Positions 28,017 to 37,266 of a DNA stretch of 64,000 nucleotides are shown here, piece after piece. A model generated the notes under the pieces. It was given only the letters and a program-made list of their open reading frames with translations, had not been told where the DNA came from and did not search any database. Both the position numbers and the translations under genes were made by a program. The number at the start of each line of letters is the position of its first letter. Position 1 is the first letter of the stretch. Origin of the DNA: JADJPO01 sp963750395 (lineage in GTDB: Bacteria; Actinomycetota; Actinomycetes; Actinomycetales; Kineosporiaceae); the NCBI GenBank assembly GCA_963750395.1, contig CAVVQM010000007.1, positions 1 through 64,000 of the forward strand, given 5' to 3'.

Positions 28017-28355
28017 ATGGTGCTGTTGAGGCAGGAGATCGGTGACGTCCTGCGTGATGCCCGCCGTGAGCAGGGCCGCACCCTGCGCGAGGTCTCCTCG
28101 CAGGCCCGGGTCTCGCTGGGCTACCTCAGCGAGGTCGAACGCGGCCAGAAGGAAGCGTCCAGCGAACTCCTGGCCTCGATCTGCGGGGCGCTCGAGGTGC
28201 CGCTGTCCTCGGTCCTGCACCAGGTCAGCAAGCGCATCGCGCATGCCGAGGGTCCGAGCGACCCCAGGGTCGGTCCGCTGTGCGTCGAGGACGTGAAGGT
28301 GCCTGACGACCTGGACGGCATCGACGCGATCGACCCGCTCGTCTCCGCCGCCTGA
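28017..28355 (+). CDS. clgR: XRE-family transcription factor ClgR
   Basis: A 112-residue regulator with a single helix-turn-helix of XRE/Cro type (residues ~8-65), reading LRDARREQGRTLREVSSQAR and GYLSEVERGQKEASSELL. This sequence and the genomic position after ftsK-pgsA match ClgR, the activator of clp protease genes in Streptomyces, Corynebacterium and Mycobacterium. The ATG at 28017 has an AAGGGAGGG ribosome site and is preferred over an upstream in-frame start. ClgR itself is usually a Clp substrate through its C-terminus; here the C-terminus ends in SAA, which fits. Confidence 0.9.
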   Translation: MVLLRQEIGDVLRDARREQGRTLREVSSQARVSLGYLSEVERGQKEASSELLASICGALEVPLSSVLHQVSKRIAHAEGPSDPRVGPLCVEDVKVPDDLDGIDAIDPLVSAA

Positions 28356-28375
28356 GTCAGGCCGGCGCAGCCACC

Positions 28376-29311
28376 TCACCGCTCCTGACGGCGGCGTAAC
28401 GTCTCGCGCTTGTCCTCGAACCTGCTGGCCTTGCGGTCCAGATCCGCCATGTGCGCGGCGAGCGATTCCCGGGCCTCCTCCGCGTCCGGGCCCAGGCCCT
28501 CGAGCTCGAAGACCTTCCAGAACTTCAGGATCGGTGCCAACACCTCGTCGTGGTGCAGGCGCAGGTCGTAGATCCCGGCCAGGGCGATGTCCAGCGAGCG
28601 ACGAGCGAAGCCGTCCAGGCCCGACCCGGGCATCTCGAAGGACTTCACCACATCGCTGACCGCCTGCACCGTCTGATCCGGCGCGACCTGCAGTGCCGCC
28701 GCGAGCAGGTTGCGGTAGAAGACCATGTGCAGGTTCTCGTCGACCGAGATGCGCGCCAGCAGCTGCTCGCAGATGGGGTCGTCGGTGAAGCGACCGGTGT
28801 TGCGGTGCGAGATCCGGGTGGCCAGCTCCTGGAACGAGACGTAGGCCACCGTGTGCAACATGTCGAGTTGGCTGGCCAGATCGTGCCCGGCCGCCATGTG
28901 CGTCATCCGTTCGCGTTCCAGAGCCACCGGGTCGACAGACCGCGTGGTCAGCAGGAAGTCGCGGATCGCGATCCCGTGGCGGCCCTCCTCCGCGGTCCAC
29001 CGTCCCACCCAGGTGCCCCAGGCGCCGTCCGGGCCGAAAGCGGTGTAGATCTCGCGGTGGTAGCTGGGCAGGTTGTCCTCGGTGAGCAGGTTGACCACCA
29101 GGGCGGTGCGCGCCGTCGGCGTCATCTTCGACTGGGACTCCTGCCACGGCACGCCCTCGAGGGGGCCGTCGTAGTCCTGGCCCTGACTCCACGGCACGTA
29201 CTCGTGGGGCATCCATTCCTTGGCGATGGCCAGGTGCCGATCGACCTCGCCGGCGACCGTGGACTCCAGTTCGTGCAGCAACTCCGTCTGGGTCCATTCA
29301 CGACGTGCCAT
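28376..29311 (-). CDS. Acyl-[acyl-carrier-protein] desaturase
   Basis: A 311-residue di-iron, ferritin-like desaturase. Iron-ligand motifs are seen in LLTEDNLPSYH, EEGRHG (ExxH) and RISVDENLH (ExxH). The enzyme class introduces a double bond into ACP-bound fatty acids; mycobacterial DesA1/DesA2 are relatives. The start at 29311 is chosen because GAGGAG lies six bases upstream; a longer reading from 29365 would overlap the nei stop. It converges with clgR. No ferredoxin gene is adjacent. Confidence 0.88.
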   Translation of the reverse strand: MARREWTQTELLHELESTVAGEVDRHLAIAKEWMPHEYVPWSQGQDYDGPLEGVPWQESQSKMTPTARTALVVNLLTEDNLPSYHREIYTAFGPDGAWGTWVGRWTAEEGRHGIAIRDFLLTTRSVDPVALERERMTHMAAGHDLASQLDMLHTVAYVSFQELATRISHRNTGRFTDDPICEQLLARISVDENLHMVFYRNLLAAALQVAPDQTVQAVSDVVKSFEMPGSGLDGFARRSLDIALAGIYDLRLHHDEVLAPILKFWKVFELEGLGPDAEEARESLAAHMADLDRKASRFEDKRETLRRRQER

Positions 29312-29364
29312 GACCAGCTCCTCGGGGCGCGAGAACCACCTCTGCTGCCTCACCGTAGCCTGCA

Positions 29365-30168
29365 TCAGCCCGGCTGGCAGTGGGCGCAGTAGGAGACGAT
29401 GCGCTCACGGGTGGCGGGACCCATCAGCAGCTTCTGGATGGGTGTCCCGCACCGCAGGCAGGGTCGCCCGCCGCGCGCGTGCACCCAGTTACGCCGGCCG
29501 GCCCGGTCGACGCCGGTGGTGACCTGAATGCCGGTCCTGGCGCCCCGGGTGAGCAGGCGGTGCAGCAGGTCCACCAGGGCGCGGATGCCGTCGACGTGCA
29601 GCGCCGAGGCCGGGGTCAACGGCGAGATGCCGCGCAGGAAGAGCGATTCGCACAGGTAGAAGGTGCCCACCCCGGCCAGCACCTGTTGGTCCAGCAGCAC
29701 CTCGCCGAGTGGGCGCTCGCCGGAGCCCGCGATCGCCGCCACCGCGCGTTCGGCGTCCCAGTCCGGACCGAGCAGGTCCGGTCCGAGGTGACCGATCAGC
29801 CGGTCCTCGTGCGCGGTCGGCACGAGATCGAGCATGCCGAGGCGATGACCGACGGCCGTCCAGTCGCTGTTCGCCAGGACGGCGCGGACGGCGCTGCGCG
29901 GACCGGGCACGGGTCGGCTCCCGGTCCGGTGCAGCGACCAGGACCCGTCCATCCGCAGATGGCTGTGCAGGGTCAGGGGCACGTCGTCGGCGCGGACCAG
30001 CCGGATGAGGATGTGCTTGCCGGCGCTGACCGCCTCACGCACCTCGTGGCCGGTCAGGTCGGCCGTGGCCAGGGACGGCCAGCGCAGCTCGCAGCGCGTC
30101 ACCGTGGCACCGCTGAGGGCCGCGTGCAGCCGCTGCGCCGTCCGCCACACCACGTCACCCTCGGGCAC
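29365..30168 (-). CDS. nei: Endonuclease VIII-like DNA glycosylase
   Basis: A 267-residue Fpg/Nei family glycosylase/AP lyase repairing oxidised bases. The GTG start gives (M)PEGD, placing catalytic Pro2 and Glu3 at the N-terminus as the mechanism needs; upstream in-frame extensions would destroy this. The helix-two-turn-helix region carries DQQVLAGVGTFYLCE, and a C-terminal zinc finger has CLRCG followed by CAHCQ. It lies 37 bases downstream of lhr on the same strand, the same pairing as Rv3297-Rv3296 in M. tuberculosis, so the two repair genes are likely co-expressed. Confidence 0.93.
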   Translation of the reverse strand: MPEGDVVWRTAQRLHAALSGATVTRCELRWPSLATADLTGHEVREAVSAGKHILIRLVRADDVPLTLHSHLRMDGSWSLHRTGSRPVPGPRSAVRAVLANSDWTAVGHRLGMLDLVPTAHEDRLIGHLGPDLLGPDWDAERAVAAIAGSGERPLGEVLLDQQVLAGVGTFYLCESLFLRGISPLTPASALHVDGIRALVDLLHRLLTRGARTGIQVTTGVDRAGRRNWVHARGGRPCLRCGTPIQKLLMGPATRERIVSYCAHCQPG

Positions 30169-30205
30169 GTCCCCATCATGTCCCGGCGCCGATGGGTCCG
30201 CGGCC

Positions 30206-33200
30206 TCAGGCGCGCATGCGCAGGCCGCGCGGGGTGGGGTGGAAGCCCGCCGCCTCGAGGGCGCCGGCCAGCGGCGAACCGGCTCCGAGGACGTGTTCGC
30301 CGTCCGCCTTCTGGACCGTGAGACGTCCCAGTGCACCGTCGCGCACCGCGAGGGCGAGGGCGTCCGCGGCCGACTGGAGCACCTCCGGCTCCTGCGACCA
30401 GGACAGCAGGCTGCGTCCGCCCCGTTCGACATAGAGCACGAGCTCGCCGCCGCTGAGGACGACCAGCGCGCCCGCCTTGCGACCCGGCCGATGTGACCCG
30501 GCCACCTCTGGCCAGGCCAGCGCGGCTCCGTATGGGTTGGCCGGATCGGTGGCCGCCAGCACCAGGGTGTGGGCCGCCCGGCCGGTCGCCCCGATCGGGC
30601 GGGACGCCGCACGGAGGCGATCGACGGCGCCGGTGGTCGCGAACTGTGCTGCGCCCAGCCCCTCGACGAAGTAGCCCCGGCGGACGCGACCGGCGTCCTC
30701 GAAGGCACTCAACACCCGATAGACGGCGGAGAAGCCACCACTGACCTGTTCGGCGGCGACCGAACCCCGGGTGAGCACGCCGTAACGTTCCAGGAGCAGC
30801 TCGCACTGGGCATGCGCGCGCAGGGTCGGGTCGCTCTCGCGGACCGGGAGCAGTGACCAGCGTCCGATGGTCGTGGGTGGGCCGGTGCGACTGGGCATCG
30901 CCGGGCGGGTCAGGCCGCTGCGGGCCCGGTACCGGGCGCGGGCGGTGCGGGGCCCGGTCCTGCGGCCACGCCGAGCCGCGCCGCCCCCGGAACCGGCTCT
31001 GAGATGAGTGCGCAGGGCGGAGAGCGTGTCGTTGGTGATCAGCCCCGCCCAGACCAGGTCCCACAGGACGGTTGCGAGCTCGGGATCCGCGGGCCCGCCG
31101 ACCGCATCGGACAGCCCCCGGAAGAAGTGGCCGCCACCGCCCGCCAGGGCGTCCAGGACGGCCGCGGGCAGGTCGCCGGCGGGGGTCTCGCCGGGCGCCG
31201 CCAGCGTGAGCGGAGCCAGATCGGTCGGGTGCAGGCTGATCCAGCCGTCCTCGCCGGGCAGTGAACCGTGTCCCGACCAGGTCACCTCGTTCGCCGTGAG
31301 CAGTTCGTCGAGCATGCCGGGGGAGTAGTCGATCACCCGGGCGGGCAGGATGAGCGTCTCGAGGGCGCTGGCCGGGATCAGCGCCCCGGCCAGCTGCTCC
31401 ACCGCACTGAGGACGCCGTCCACGCCGCGCAGCCGGGCCCCGTCCGCGCCGAGACCGTGCCAGGCGGGCAGGAACAGGGCCAGGTCCGTGGCGGTGACCG
31501 GCTCGACCTCGGCCCGCAGCGCGGCCACGGACCGGCGACGCAGGACCCGCAGCACCTCGCGGTCGCAGTAATCCATACCGTGGCCGCCCCCGGACTCAAG
31601 GGGCCGCAGCTCGCCCTCGGCGATCCGGCCTGCGGCGACGAGGCGGCGCAGTGTCTGGATCACCACCGCCACCCCGAGCCCGTAGCGTTCGGCGATCTGC
31701 GGCGCGGTGAACGGACCGTGGCACCTGGCATACCGGGTGAGCAGGTCCGCGAGTGGATCGGTCACCGGTTCGGTGAACACCTCGGCCACCCCCACCGGCA
31801 GCGGGGTTCCCAACCCGTCGCGCAGCCGGCCCGCGTCCTCCACGGCGGCCCAGAACGCTCGCCCCCCCAGACGCACCCGGATGGCTCGGCGGGTGGCCTG
31901 CAGGGTCTCCAGCCAACCGGTGACGACGTCGAGGGGCACCGGGGGTGGGTCGGGGGCGTCCGACTCGGTGGGGCCCGCCTCACCGCTCCCGCCCACGTCG
32001 GTGGCGCGCAGCCGCTCCGGCAGGGTGCGTTCAGCGACCTCGGTCTCGGTCAGCGGCCCCAGCAACCGCAGCAGGTCCGCCACGCCCTCGACCCCGACGA
32101 GGCGACGGTGCGCGGCCAGGTGCTGCAGCTCCGCCTCGGTGCGGGCCAGTGCCTCGGGGTCCAGCAGGTCGCGCAGCGAGGCACCCTCGCCGGTACCGAG
32201 CAGTTCGGACAACAGCGTCGGGTCCAGGGTGAGGGCCGCCGCGCGTCGTTCGGCCAGCGGTGAGTCGCCCTCGTAGAGGAACTGCGCGATGTACCCGAAC
32301 ATCAAGCTGCGGGCGAACGGCGAGGGTTGATCGGAGGTCACCTCGACCAGCCGCACCGCCCGGGACTGCAGATCGCGCATGAGCCGCTCGAGCCCGGGCA
32401 CGTCGAAGACGTCCTGGAGGCACTCGCGGACCGTCTCCAGCACGATGGGGAAGGCCGGGTAGCGGCCCGCCACCTCGAGCAGTTGCGCGGCCCGCTGTCG
32501 CTGCTGCCACAAGGCCTGACGTTGGCCCGGTCGCCTCCTGGGCAACAGGAGTGCCCGACCGGCGCATTCGCGGAAGCGCGAGGCGAACATGGCCGACCCG
32601 CCGAGCTCCTCGGTGACCAGCGCTGAGATCTCCTCGGGCAGCAGGAGCACCTGGTCGGCGACCTGCGGCGGCGAGCCGTCGTCCGTCTCCACATCGGGCA
32701 GCCGCAGCACGATGCCGTCATCGCCCGGCATCGCCTGCACGTCGACCCCGAAGCGCTCGCGGAGCCGGGCGCTGACCGCCAGCGCCCAGGGCGCGTGCAC
32801 CTGGGCGCCGAACGGCGAGTGGATCACCAGGCGCCAGTCGCCGAGCTCGTCGCGGAAGCGTTCCAGCACGATCGTCCGGTCGTCCGGGACAACCCCGCTG
32901 TGCTCTCGCTGGTCGTCCAGATAGGCCACCAGGTTGTCCGCGGCCCACTCGTCCAGCCCGGCCTCGCGGGCCCTGCGGTGCGCGGCGGTGCGGTCCGAGC
33001 CGGTCAGCTCGCGCACGAAGGAGCCCACCGCGCGGCCCAGTTCGGCTGATCGACCGAGCGCGTCGCCATGCCAGAACGGCAGCCGCCCGGGCTGGCCGGG
33101 CGCTGGGGTGACCAGGACCTGGTCATGGGTGATCTGCTCGATCCGCCACGTGCTCGATCCGAGGGTGAACACGTCGCCCACCCGGGACTCGTAGACCATC

Positions 33201-35023
33201 TCCTCGTCGAGTTCGCCGACCCGGCGGCCCGGGCCGTCGCCGGCCAGGAACACGCCGAACAGTCCGCGGTCGGGGATCGTGCCGCCGCTGGTCACCGCCA
33301 GCCGCTGCGCGCCGGGCCGGGCCGACAGCCCACCGCCGATCCGGTCCCAGACCAGGCGTGGACGCAACTCGGCGAACTCCTCACCCGGGTAGCGCCCGCT
33401 GAGCATGTCGAGCACGGCGTCGAAGACCGGCCGGGTCAGCGTGGCGTACGGAGCGGCCCGGACCACCAGCCGGTAGACGTCGTCCACCGACCAGTCGTCC
33501 AGGGCGACCATGGCGACGATCTGTTGCGCCAGCACGTCCAGCGGATTGGCCGGGACGCGCAGCGCCTCGATCGCCCCATCGGCCATCCGCTCGACGACCA
33601 CCGCCGTCTGCACCAGGTCGCTGCGGAACTTGGGGAAGAGGACTCCGCGCGAGACGGCTCCCACCTGGTGCCCGGCCCGACCGACCCGCTGCAGCCCGCC
33701 GGCCACGCTCGGCGGCGACTCCACCTGGACGACCAGGTCCACGGCACCCATGTCGATACCCAGCTCCAGGCTGGAGGTGGCGACGACCGCCGGGAGCCGA
33801 CCGGCCTTGAGTTCGCTCTCGATCACCGCGCGCTGTTCCTTGCTGACCGAGCCGTGGTGCGCCCGGGCCAGGATCGCCGGGGCGCCCGTGGCGACGCCCG
33901 AGGCCGCCAGCACCTGCGCGGGGGGACGCGTCGGGGCGGACACCTCCTGGGGTTCCTCGGCATGGCGCTCGGCCCAGATCTCGTTGAGCCGGGCGGTCAG
34001 CCGCTCGGCCAGACGCCGGGAGTTGACGAAGACCAGCGTCGAGCGGTGCTCGGCGATCAGATCCACCACGCGCTCCTCCACGTGGGGCCAGATCGAGGGC
34101 CGCTTGGGCGCGCCGGCCGCCGGCCCGCTCAGGTCGATCCCGGCCACGTCCAGGCGGTCCAGGCCCGGCGGATCGGGCTCCGCGGCGCGCCCGGGTGCCG
34201 GCAGTCCGGGTGGCGACACCGAGTCCAGATCGGTCATGTCGGGAACCGGAACGACCACCCGCAGGTCGAACTCCTTGGTGGGCGCGGGCTGCACGATCCG
34301 CACGGGCCGTTGACCGGTGCCGGCGAGCCAACGGGCCACGTCCTCGACCGGGCGCACGGTCGCGGACAGCCCGACGCGCTGGGCGGGCTCGGTCATCAGG
34401 GCGTCCAGCCGCTCCAGGCTCAGGGCCAGGTGCGCGCCGCGCTTGGCGCCGGCCATGGCGTGCACCTCGTCGACGATGACCGTCTGCACCCCGGTGAGTG
34501 AGGCGCGCGCGGCCGAGGTGAGCAGCAGGAACAGCGACTCCGGTGTGGTGATCAGGATGTCGGGGGGATTGCGGCCGAAGGCGCGTCGTTCCGCGGCCGG
34601 CGTGTCACCGGAGCGGACAGCGACCCGGATGTCGGGCACCGGCTGCCCGAGGCGGGTCGCCTCCTGACGGATCCCGGTCAGGGGCGATCGGAGGTTGCGT
34701 TCCACGTCGACGGCCAGTGCCTTGAGCGGGGAGACGTAGAGCACCCGGCAGCGGCGCTCGGTCGGGCTCGGCCCGGCCGCGGCCAGACGGTCCAGAGCCC
34801 ACAGGAACGCGGCCAGGGTCTTGCCGGAGCCCGTCGGGGCGACCACCAGGGCGTGCTCGCCCGCGCTCACTGCGTCCCAGGCGCCGGCCTGAGCCGGGGT
34901 CGGGCGGTCGAAGGCCGCGGTGAACCACGACCGGGTCGGCGGGGTGAACCGGTCGAGCAGCCCGGGCACCGTCGGGTCCTGCGGCGGGTCGCCGGTCTCT
35001 CGCTCGTCGTTGGGCACATCCAC
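30206..35023 (-). CDS. lhr: Large DEAD/DEAH helicase of the Lhr family
   Basis: A 1605-residue superfamily 2 helicase. Walker A is APTGSGKT near residue 62 and Walker B is DEVH near residue 190; helicase motif VI appears as QRVGRAGHQ. After the two RecA domains comes a winged-helix and Lhr-core beta barrel, and then the long C-terminal extension found in bacterial full-length Lhr. It unwinds DNA-RNA and DNA duplexes as a 3'-5' translocase. Full length and intact. The downstream nei gene suggests a role in base-damage repair. Confidence 0.95.
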   Translation of the reverse strand: MDVPNDERETGDPPQDPTVPGLLDRFTPPTRSWFTAAFDRPTPAQAGAWDAVSAGEHALVVAPTGSGKTLAAFLWALDRLAAAGPSPTERRCRVLYVSPLKALAVDVERNLRSPLTGIRQEATRLGQPVPDIRVAVRSGDTPAAERRAFGRNPPDILITTPESLFLLLTSAARASLTGVQTVIVDEVHAMAGAKRGAHLALSLERLDALMTEPAQRVGLSATVRPVEDVARWLAGTGQRPVRIVQPAPTKEFDLRVVVPVPDMTDLDSVSPPGLPAPGRAAEPDPPGLDRLDVAGIDLSGPAAGAPKRPSIWPHVEERVVDLIAEHRSTLVFVNSRRLAERLTARLNEIWAERHAEEPQEVSAPTRPPAQVLAASGVATGAPAILARAHHGSVSKEQRAVIESELKAGRLPAVVATSSLELGIDMGAVDLVVQVESPPSVAGGLQRVGRAGHQVGAVSRGVLFPKFRSDLVQTAVVVERMADGAIEALRVPANPLDVLAQQIVAMVALDDWSVDDVYRLVVRAAPYATLTRPVFDAVLDMLSGRYPGEEFAELRPRLVWDRIGGGLSARPGAQRLAVTSGGTIPDRGLFGVFLAGDGPGRRVGELDEEMVYESRVGDVFTLGSSTWRIEQITHDQVLVTPAPGQPGRLPFWHGDALGRSAELGRAVGSFVRELTGSDRTAAHRRAREAGLDEWAADNLVAYLDDQREHSGVVPDDRTIVLERFRDELGDWRLVIHSPFGAQVHAPWALAVSARLRERFGVDVQAMPGDDGIVLRLPDVETDDGSPPQVADQVLLLPEEISALVTEELGGSAMFASRFRECAGRALLLPRRRPGQRQALWQQRQRAAQLLEVAGRYPAFPIVLETVRECLQDVFDVPGLERLMRDLQSRAVRLVEVTSDQPSPFARSLMFGYIAQFLYEGDSPLAERRAAALTLDPTLLSELLGTGEGASLRDLLDPEALARTEAELQHLAAHRRLVGVEGVADLLRLLGPLTETEVAERTLPERLRATDVGGSGEAGPTESDAPDPPPVPLDVVTGWLETLQATRRAIRVRLGGRAFWAAVEDAGRLRDGLGTPLPVGVAEVFTEPVTDPLADLLTRYARCHGPFTAPQIAERYGLGVAVVIQTLRRLVAAGRIAEGELRPLESGGGHGMDYCDREVLRVLRRRSVAALRAEVEPVTATDLALFLPAWHGLGADGARLRGVDGVLSAVEQLAGALIPASALETLILPARVIDYSPGMLDELLTANEVTWSGHGSLPGEDGWISLHPTDLAPLTLAAPGETPAGDLPAAVLDALAGGGGHFFRGLSDAVGGPADPELATVLWDLVWAGLITNDTLSALRTHLRAGSGGGAARRGRRTGPRTARARYRARSGLTRPAMPSRTGPPTTIGRWSLLPVRESDPTLRAHAQCELLLERYGVLTRGSVAAEQVSGGFSAVYRVLSAFEDAGRVRRGYFVEGLGAAQFATTGAVDRLRAASRPIGATGRAAHTLVLAATDPANPYGAALAWPEVAGSHRPGRKAGALVVLSGGELVLYVERGGRSLLSWSQEPEVLQSAADALALAVRDGALGRLTVQKADGEHVLGAGSPLAGALEAAGFHPTPRGLRMRA

Positions 35024-35115
35024 ATGGTGCCTGCCACCCCCGACAATCCGCCTCCGGAGGGCGTGGCCCGACCTTCGTGGGGCCCCTTCCGGCGACGGCG
35101 TGTGATCCTGGAGCT

Positions 35116-35373
35116 ATGCGGATGAGCGAGTTCCGGCGACTTGTGGACCAGGAGTTCGGCCAGGCCCGGGGCGACGCGCTGGTGCGCGACCACGTGGTCG
35201 CCGGGCTGGGCCACCGGACCGGGCGCGAGGCCCTCGACGCCGGGGATCCGCCGCGCACTGTCTGGCTCGCCCTGTGCCGGGATCTGGACGTGCCGCAGGA
35301 ACGCTGGCTGGGCACCGACGACACCGCCGACGGCCGCGGCGTGTCGCGCACATCGAACACACGTTCGGTCTAG
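35116..35373 (+). CDS. DUF3046 family protein
   Basis: An 85-residue actinobacterial protein of unknown function. Recognised from MRMSEFRRLVDQEFG, then VRDHVVAGLGHRTGREALDAG and VWLALCRDLDVPQERW. This gene is almost always directly upstream of recA, as here. The extra ~18 C-terminal residues lie over the recA LexA box and are not typical of the family, so they may be sequence that serves the operator. The start may be 35116 or, from GGAG spacing, 35122. Confidence 0.88.
   Translation: MRMSEFRRLVDQEFGQARGDALVRDHVVAGLGHRTGREALDAGDPPRTVWLALCRDLDVPQERWLGTDDTADGRGVSRTSNTRSV
35353..35368. promoter_or_regulatory. LexA (SOS) box of recA
   Basis: TCGAACACACGTTCGG matches the actinobacterial LexA consensus TCGAAC-N4-GTTCGA at 11 of 12 fixed positions. 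It lies inside the last codons of the DUF3046 gene, 133 bases before the recA start, so the recA promoter overlaps that gene's 3' end. Confidence 0.88.
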
Positions 35374-35500
35374 TCTCGTCCCCAGGAGGCGGACGCCGCC
35401 CGGTCATCCACACCGGTGGCGCCGGTCCGGACCACTGTGTCGGTGGCGCGTCGTAGCGTCTCCGGCGTCATGAGAAACCGATCGACCACGAGGTGAATCG

Positions 35501-36625
35501 ATGCCCGCTCCAGCAGACCGCGACAAGGCCCTCGAGACGGCGCTGAGCCAGATCGACCGGCAGTTCGGCAAGGGGTCGGTGATGCGTCTCGGTGAGGACG
35601 TGCGCCCGCCGATCGAGGTGATCCCGACCGGTTCGATCGCCTTGGACGTCGCCCTCGGCATCGGTGGCCTTCCCCGAGGCAGGGTCGTGGAGATCTACGG
35701 CCCGGAGTCCTCGGGAAAGACCACGGTGGCGCTGCACGCCGTGGCGGGCGCCCAGAGGACCGGCGGGATCGCGGCGTTCATCGACGCCGAACACGCGCTG
35801 GACCCGGAGTACGCCAAGAAGCTCGGGGTGGACACGGACGCCCTGCTCGTCTCCCAGCCGGACACCGGTGAGCAGGCTCTGGAGATCGCGGACATGCTGA
35901 TCCGCTCCGGAGCGCTGGATGTCATCGTCATCGACTCGGTGGCGGCCCTGGTCCCCCGTGCCGAGATCGAGGGCGAGATGGGCGACAGTCACGTGGGCCT
36001 GCAGGCCCGGCTGATGTCCCAGGCGCTGCGCAAGATCACTGGTGCGCTGAGCAACACCGGCACCACCGCGATCTTCATCAACCAGCTCCGAGAGAAGATC
36101 GGGGTCATGTTCGGCTCTCCCGAGACCACCACGGGCGGTAGGGCTCTGAAGTTCTACTCCTCCATCCGGTTGGACGTGCGCCGGATCGAGACCCTCAAGG
36201 ACGGGTCTGAACCGGTCGGCTCCCGTACACGGGTCAAGGTGGTCAAGAACAAGGTCAGCCCACCGTTCAAGCAGGCCGAGTTCGACATTCTCTACGGGAT
36301 CGGGATCTCGCGTGAAGGTGGCTTGATCGACATGGGCGTCGAGCACGGCTTCGTGCGCAAGTCCGGTGCCTGGTACACCTACGAGGGCGACCAGCTCGGT
36401 CAGGGCAAGGAGAACGCCCGCTCCTTCCTGCGGGACAACCCCGATCTGGCGGACGAGCTCGAGAAGAAGATCAAGGAGAAGCTCGGGATCGGTGCCCGGG
36501 TCGATGCTCCGGCCGCCGGCGATGCCGTTGACCTGACCGGTTCGGGGAAGGCGGGTGTGGCTTCGGCCGCGGCGGCTCCCGCGGGCCGTAACGGCCGGGG
36601 TGCCAAGGTCCCGGTCGACTTCTGA
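35501..36625 (+). CDS. recA: Recombinase RecA
   Basis: RecA forms filaments on single-stranded DNA, drives strand exchange and triggers LexA self-cleavage. The 374-residue protein is uninterrupted: Walker A GPESSGKTT at residues ~66-74, DNA-binding loop L1 around MGDSHVGLQARLM, loop L2 after INQLREKIGVMFG. No intein is present, unlike the M. tuberculosis gene. An SOS box lies in the preceding gene. recX follows 17 bases later, and recombination genes recA and recX form one transcript. Confidence 0.99.
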   Translation: MPAPADRDKALETALSQIDRQFGKGSVMRLGEDVRPPIEVIPTGSIALDVALGIGGLPRGRVVEIYGPESSGKTTVALHAVAGAQRTGGIAAFIDAEHALDPEYAKKLGVDTDALLVSQPDTGEQALEIADMLIRSGALDVIVIDSVAALVPRAEIEGEMGDSHVGLQARLMSQALRKITGALSNTGTTAIFINQLREKIGVMFGSPETTTGGRALKFYSSIRLDVRRIETLKDGSEPVGSRTRVKVVKNKVSPPFKQAEFDILYGIGISREGGLIDMGVEHGFVRKSGAWYTYEGDQLGQGKENARSFLRDNPDLADELEKKIKEKLGIGARVDAPAAGDAVDLTGSGKAGVASAAAAPAGRNGRGAKVPVDF

Positions 36626-36642
36626 CCGCGGGGCGGCCCCCG

Positions 36643-37218
36643 ATGACGCGTCGGCGGAGAACCGGGCGAGGGCACGAGCAGCCCGCGCCCGGTCAGGATC
36701 CTCACCTCACTACGCGGGGGGACACCGAGACCCAGACCGACTCCCGGACACAGACCGACCCCTACGAGGCCGCGCGCGGGATCGTCCTGCGTCAGCTGAC
36801 CGCGGTGCCCAAGACCCGCGCCCAGCTGCGCGATGTCCTCGCCAGGCGCGGTGTGCCCGAGGACGTCTCGGGATCGGTGCTGGACCGTTTCGAGGATGTC
36901 GGACTCGTCGACGACGCGGAGTTCGCGCGGATGTGGGTCGAGTCTCGGCACGCGGGTCGAAGTCTGTCCCGGCGAGCGCTTCGCCATGAACTGTCAGGTC
37001 GGGGTGTCGATCGCGAGATCGTCGAGGCGGCAGTGGAGGTTGTGGACGGTGAGGCCGAACTGGCGGCGGCCACCGCGCTGGTCCGGCGACGGCTCGCCGT
37101 CAGGGCGGGGGAGGACCCTCAGCGACGCGACCGTCGGTTGCTCGGTCTGCTCGCCCGGCGCGGCTACGGGGCCGAGGTGGCCCACCGGGCCCTGCGTGCA
37201 GCGTTGGAGGAGTCCTGA
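36643..37218 (+). CDS. recX: RecA regulator RecX
   Basis: RecX binds and dampens RecA filaments. The 191-residue protein has a disordered N-terminus of ~45 residues rich in Arg, Thr and Gln, then three repeats of a three-helix unit; conserved blocks are VLRQLTAVPKTRAQLRDVL, DDAEFARMWVESR and LARRGYGAEVAHRAL. Position immediately after recA supports the assignment. The start is less sure because the N-terminal extension is low complexity and unlike shorter homologues. Confidence 0.92.
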   Translation: MTRRRRTGRGHEQPAPGQDPHLTTRGDTETQTDSRTQTDPYEAARGIVLRQLTAVPKTRAQLRDVLARRGVPEDVSGSVLDRFEDVGLVDDAEFARMWVESRHAGRSLSRRALRHELSGRGVDREIVEAAVEVVDGEAELAAATALVRRRLAVRAGEDPQRRDRRLLGLLARRGYGAEVAHRALRAALEES

Positions 37219-37266
37219 ACCCCCGAGCTCGGTGGCGGCGAGATCAAGCCAACTGGGTTAAGACCG

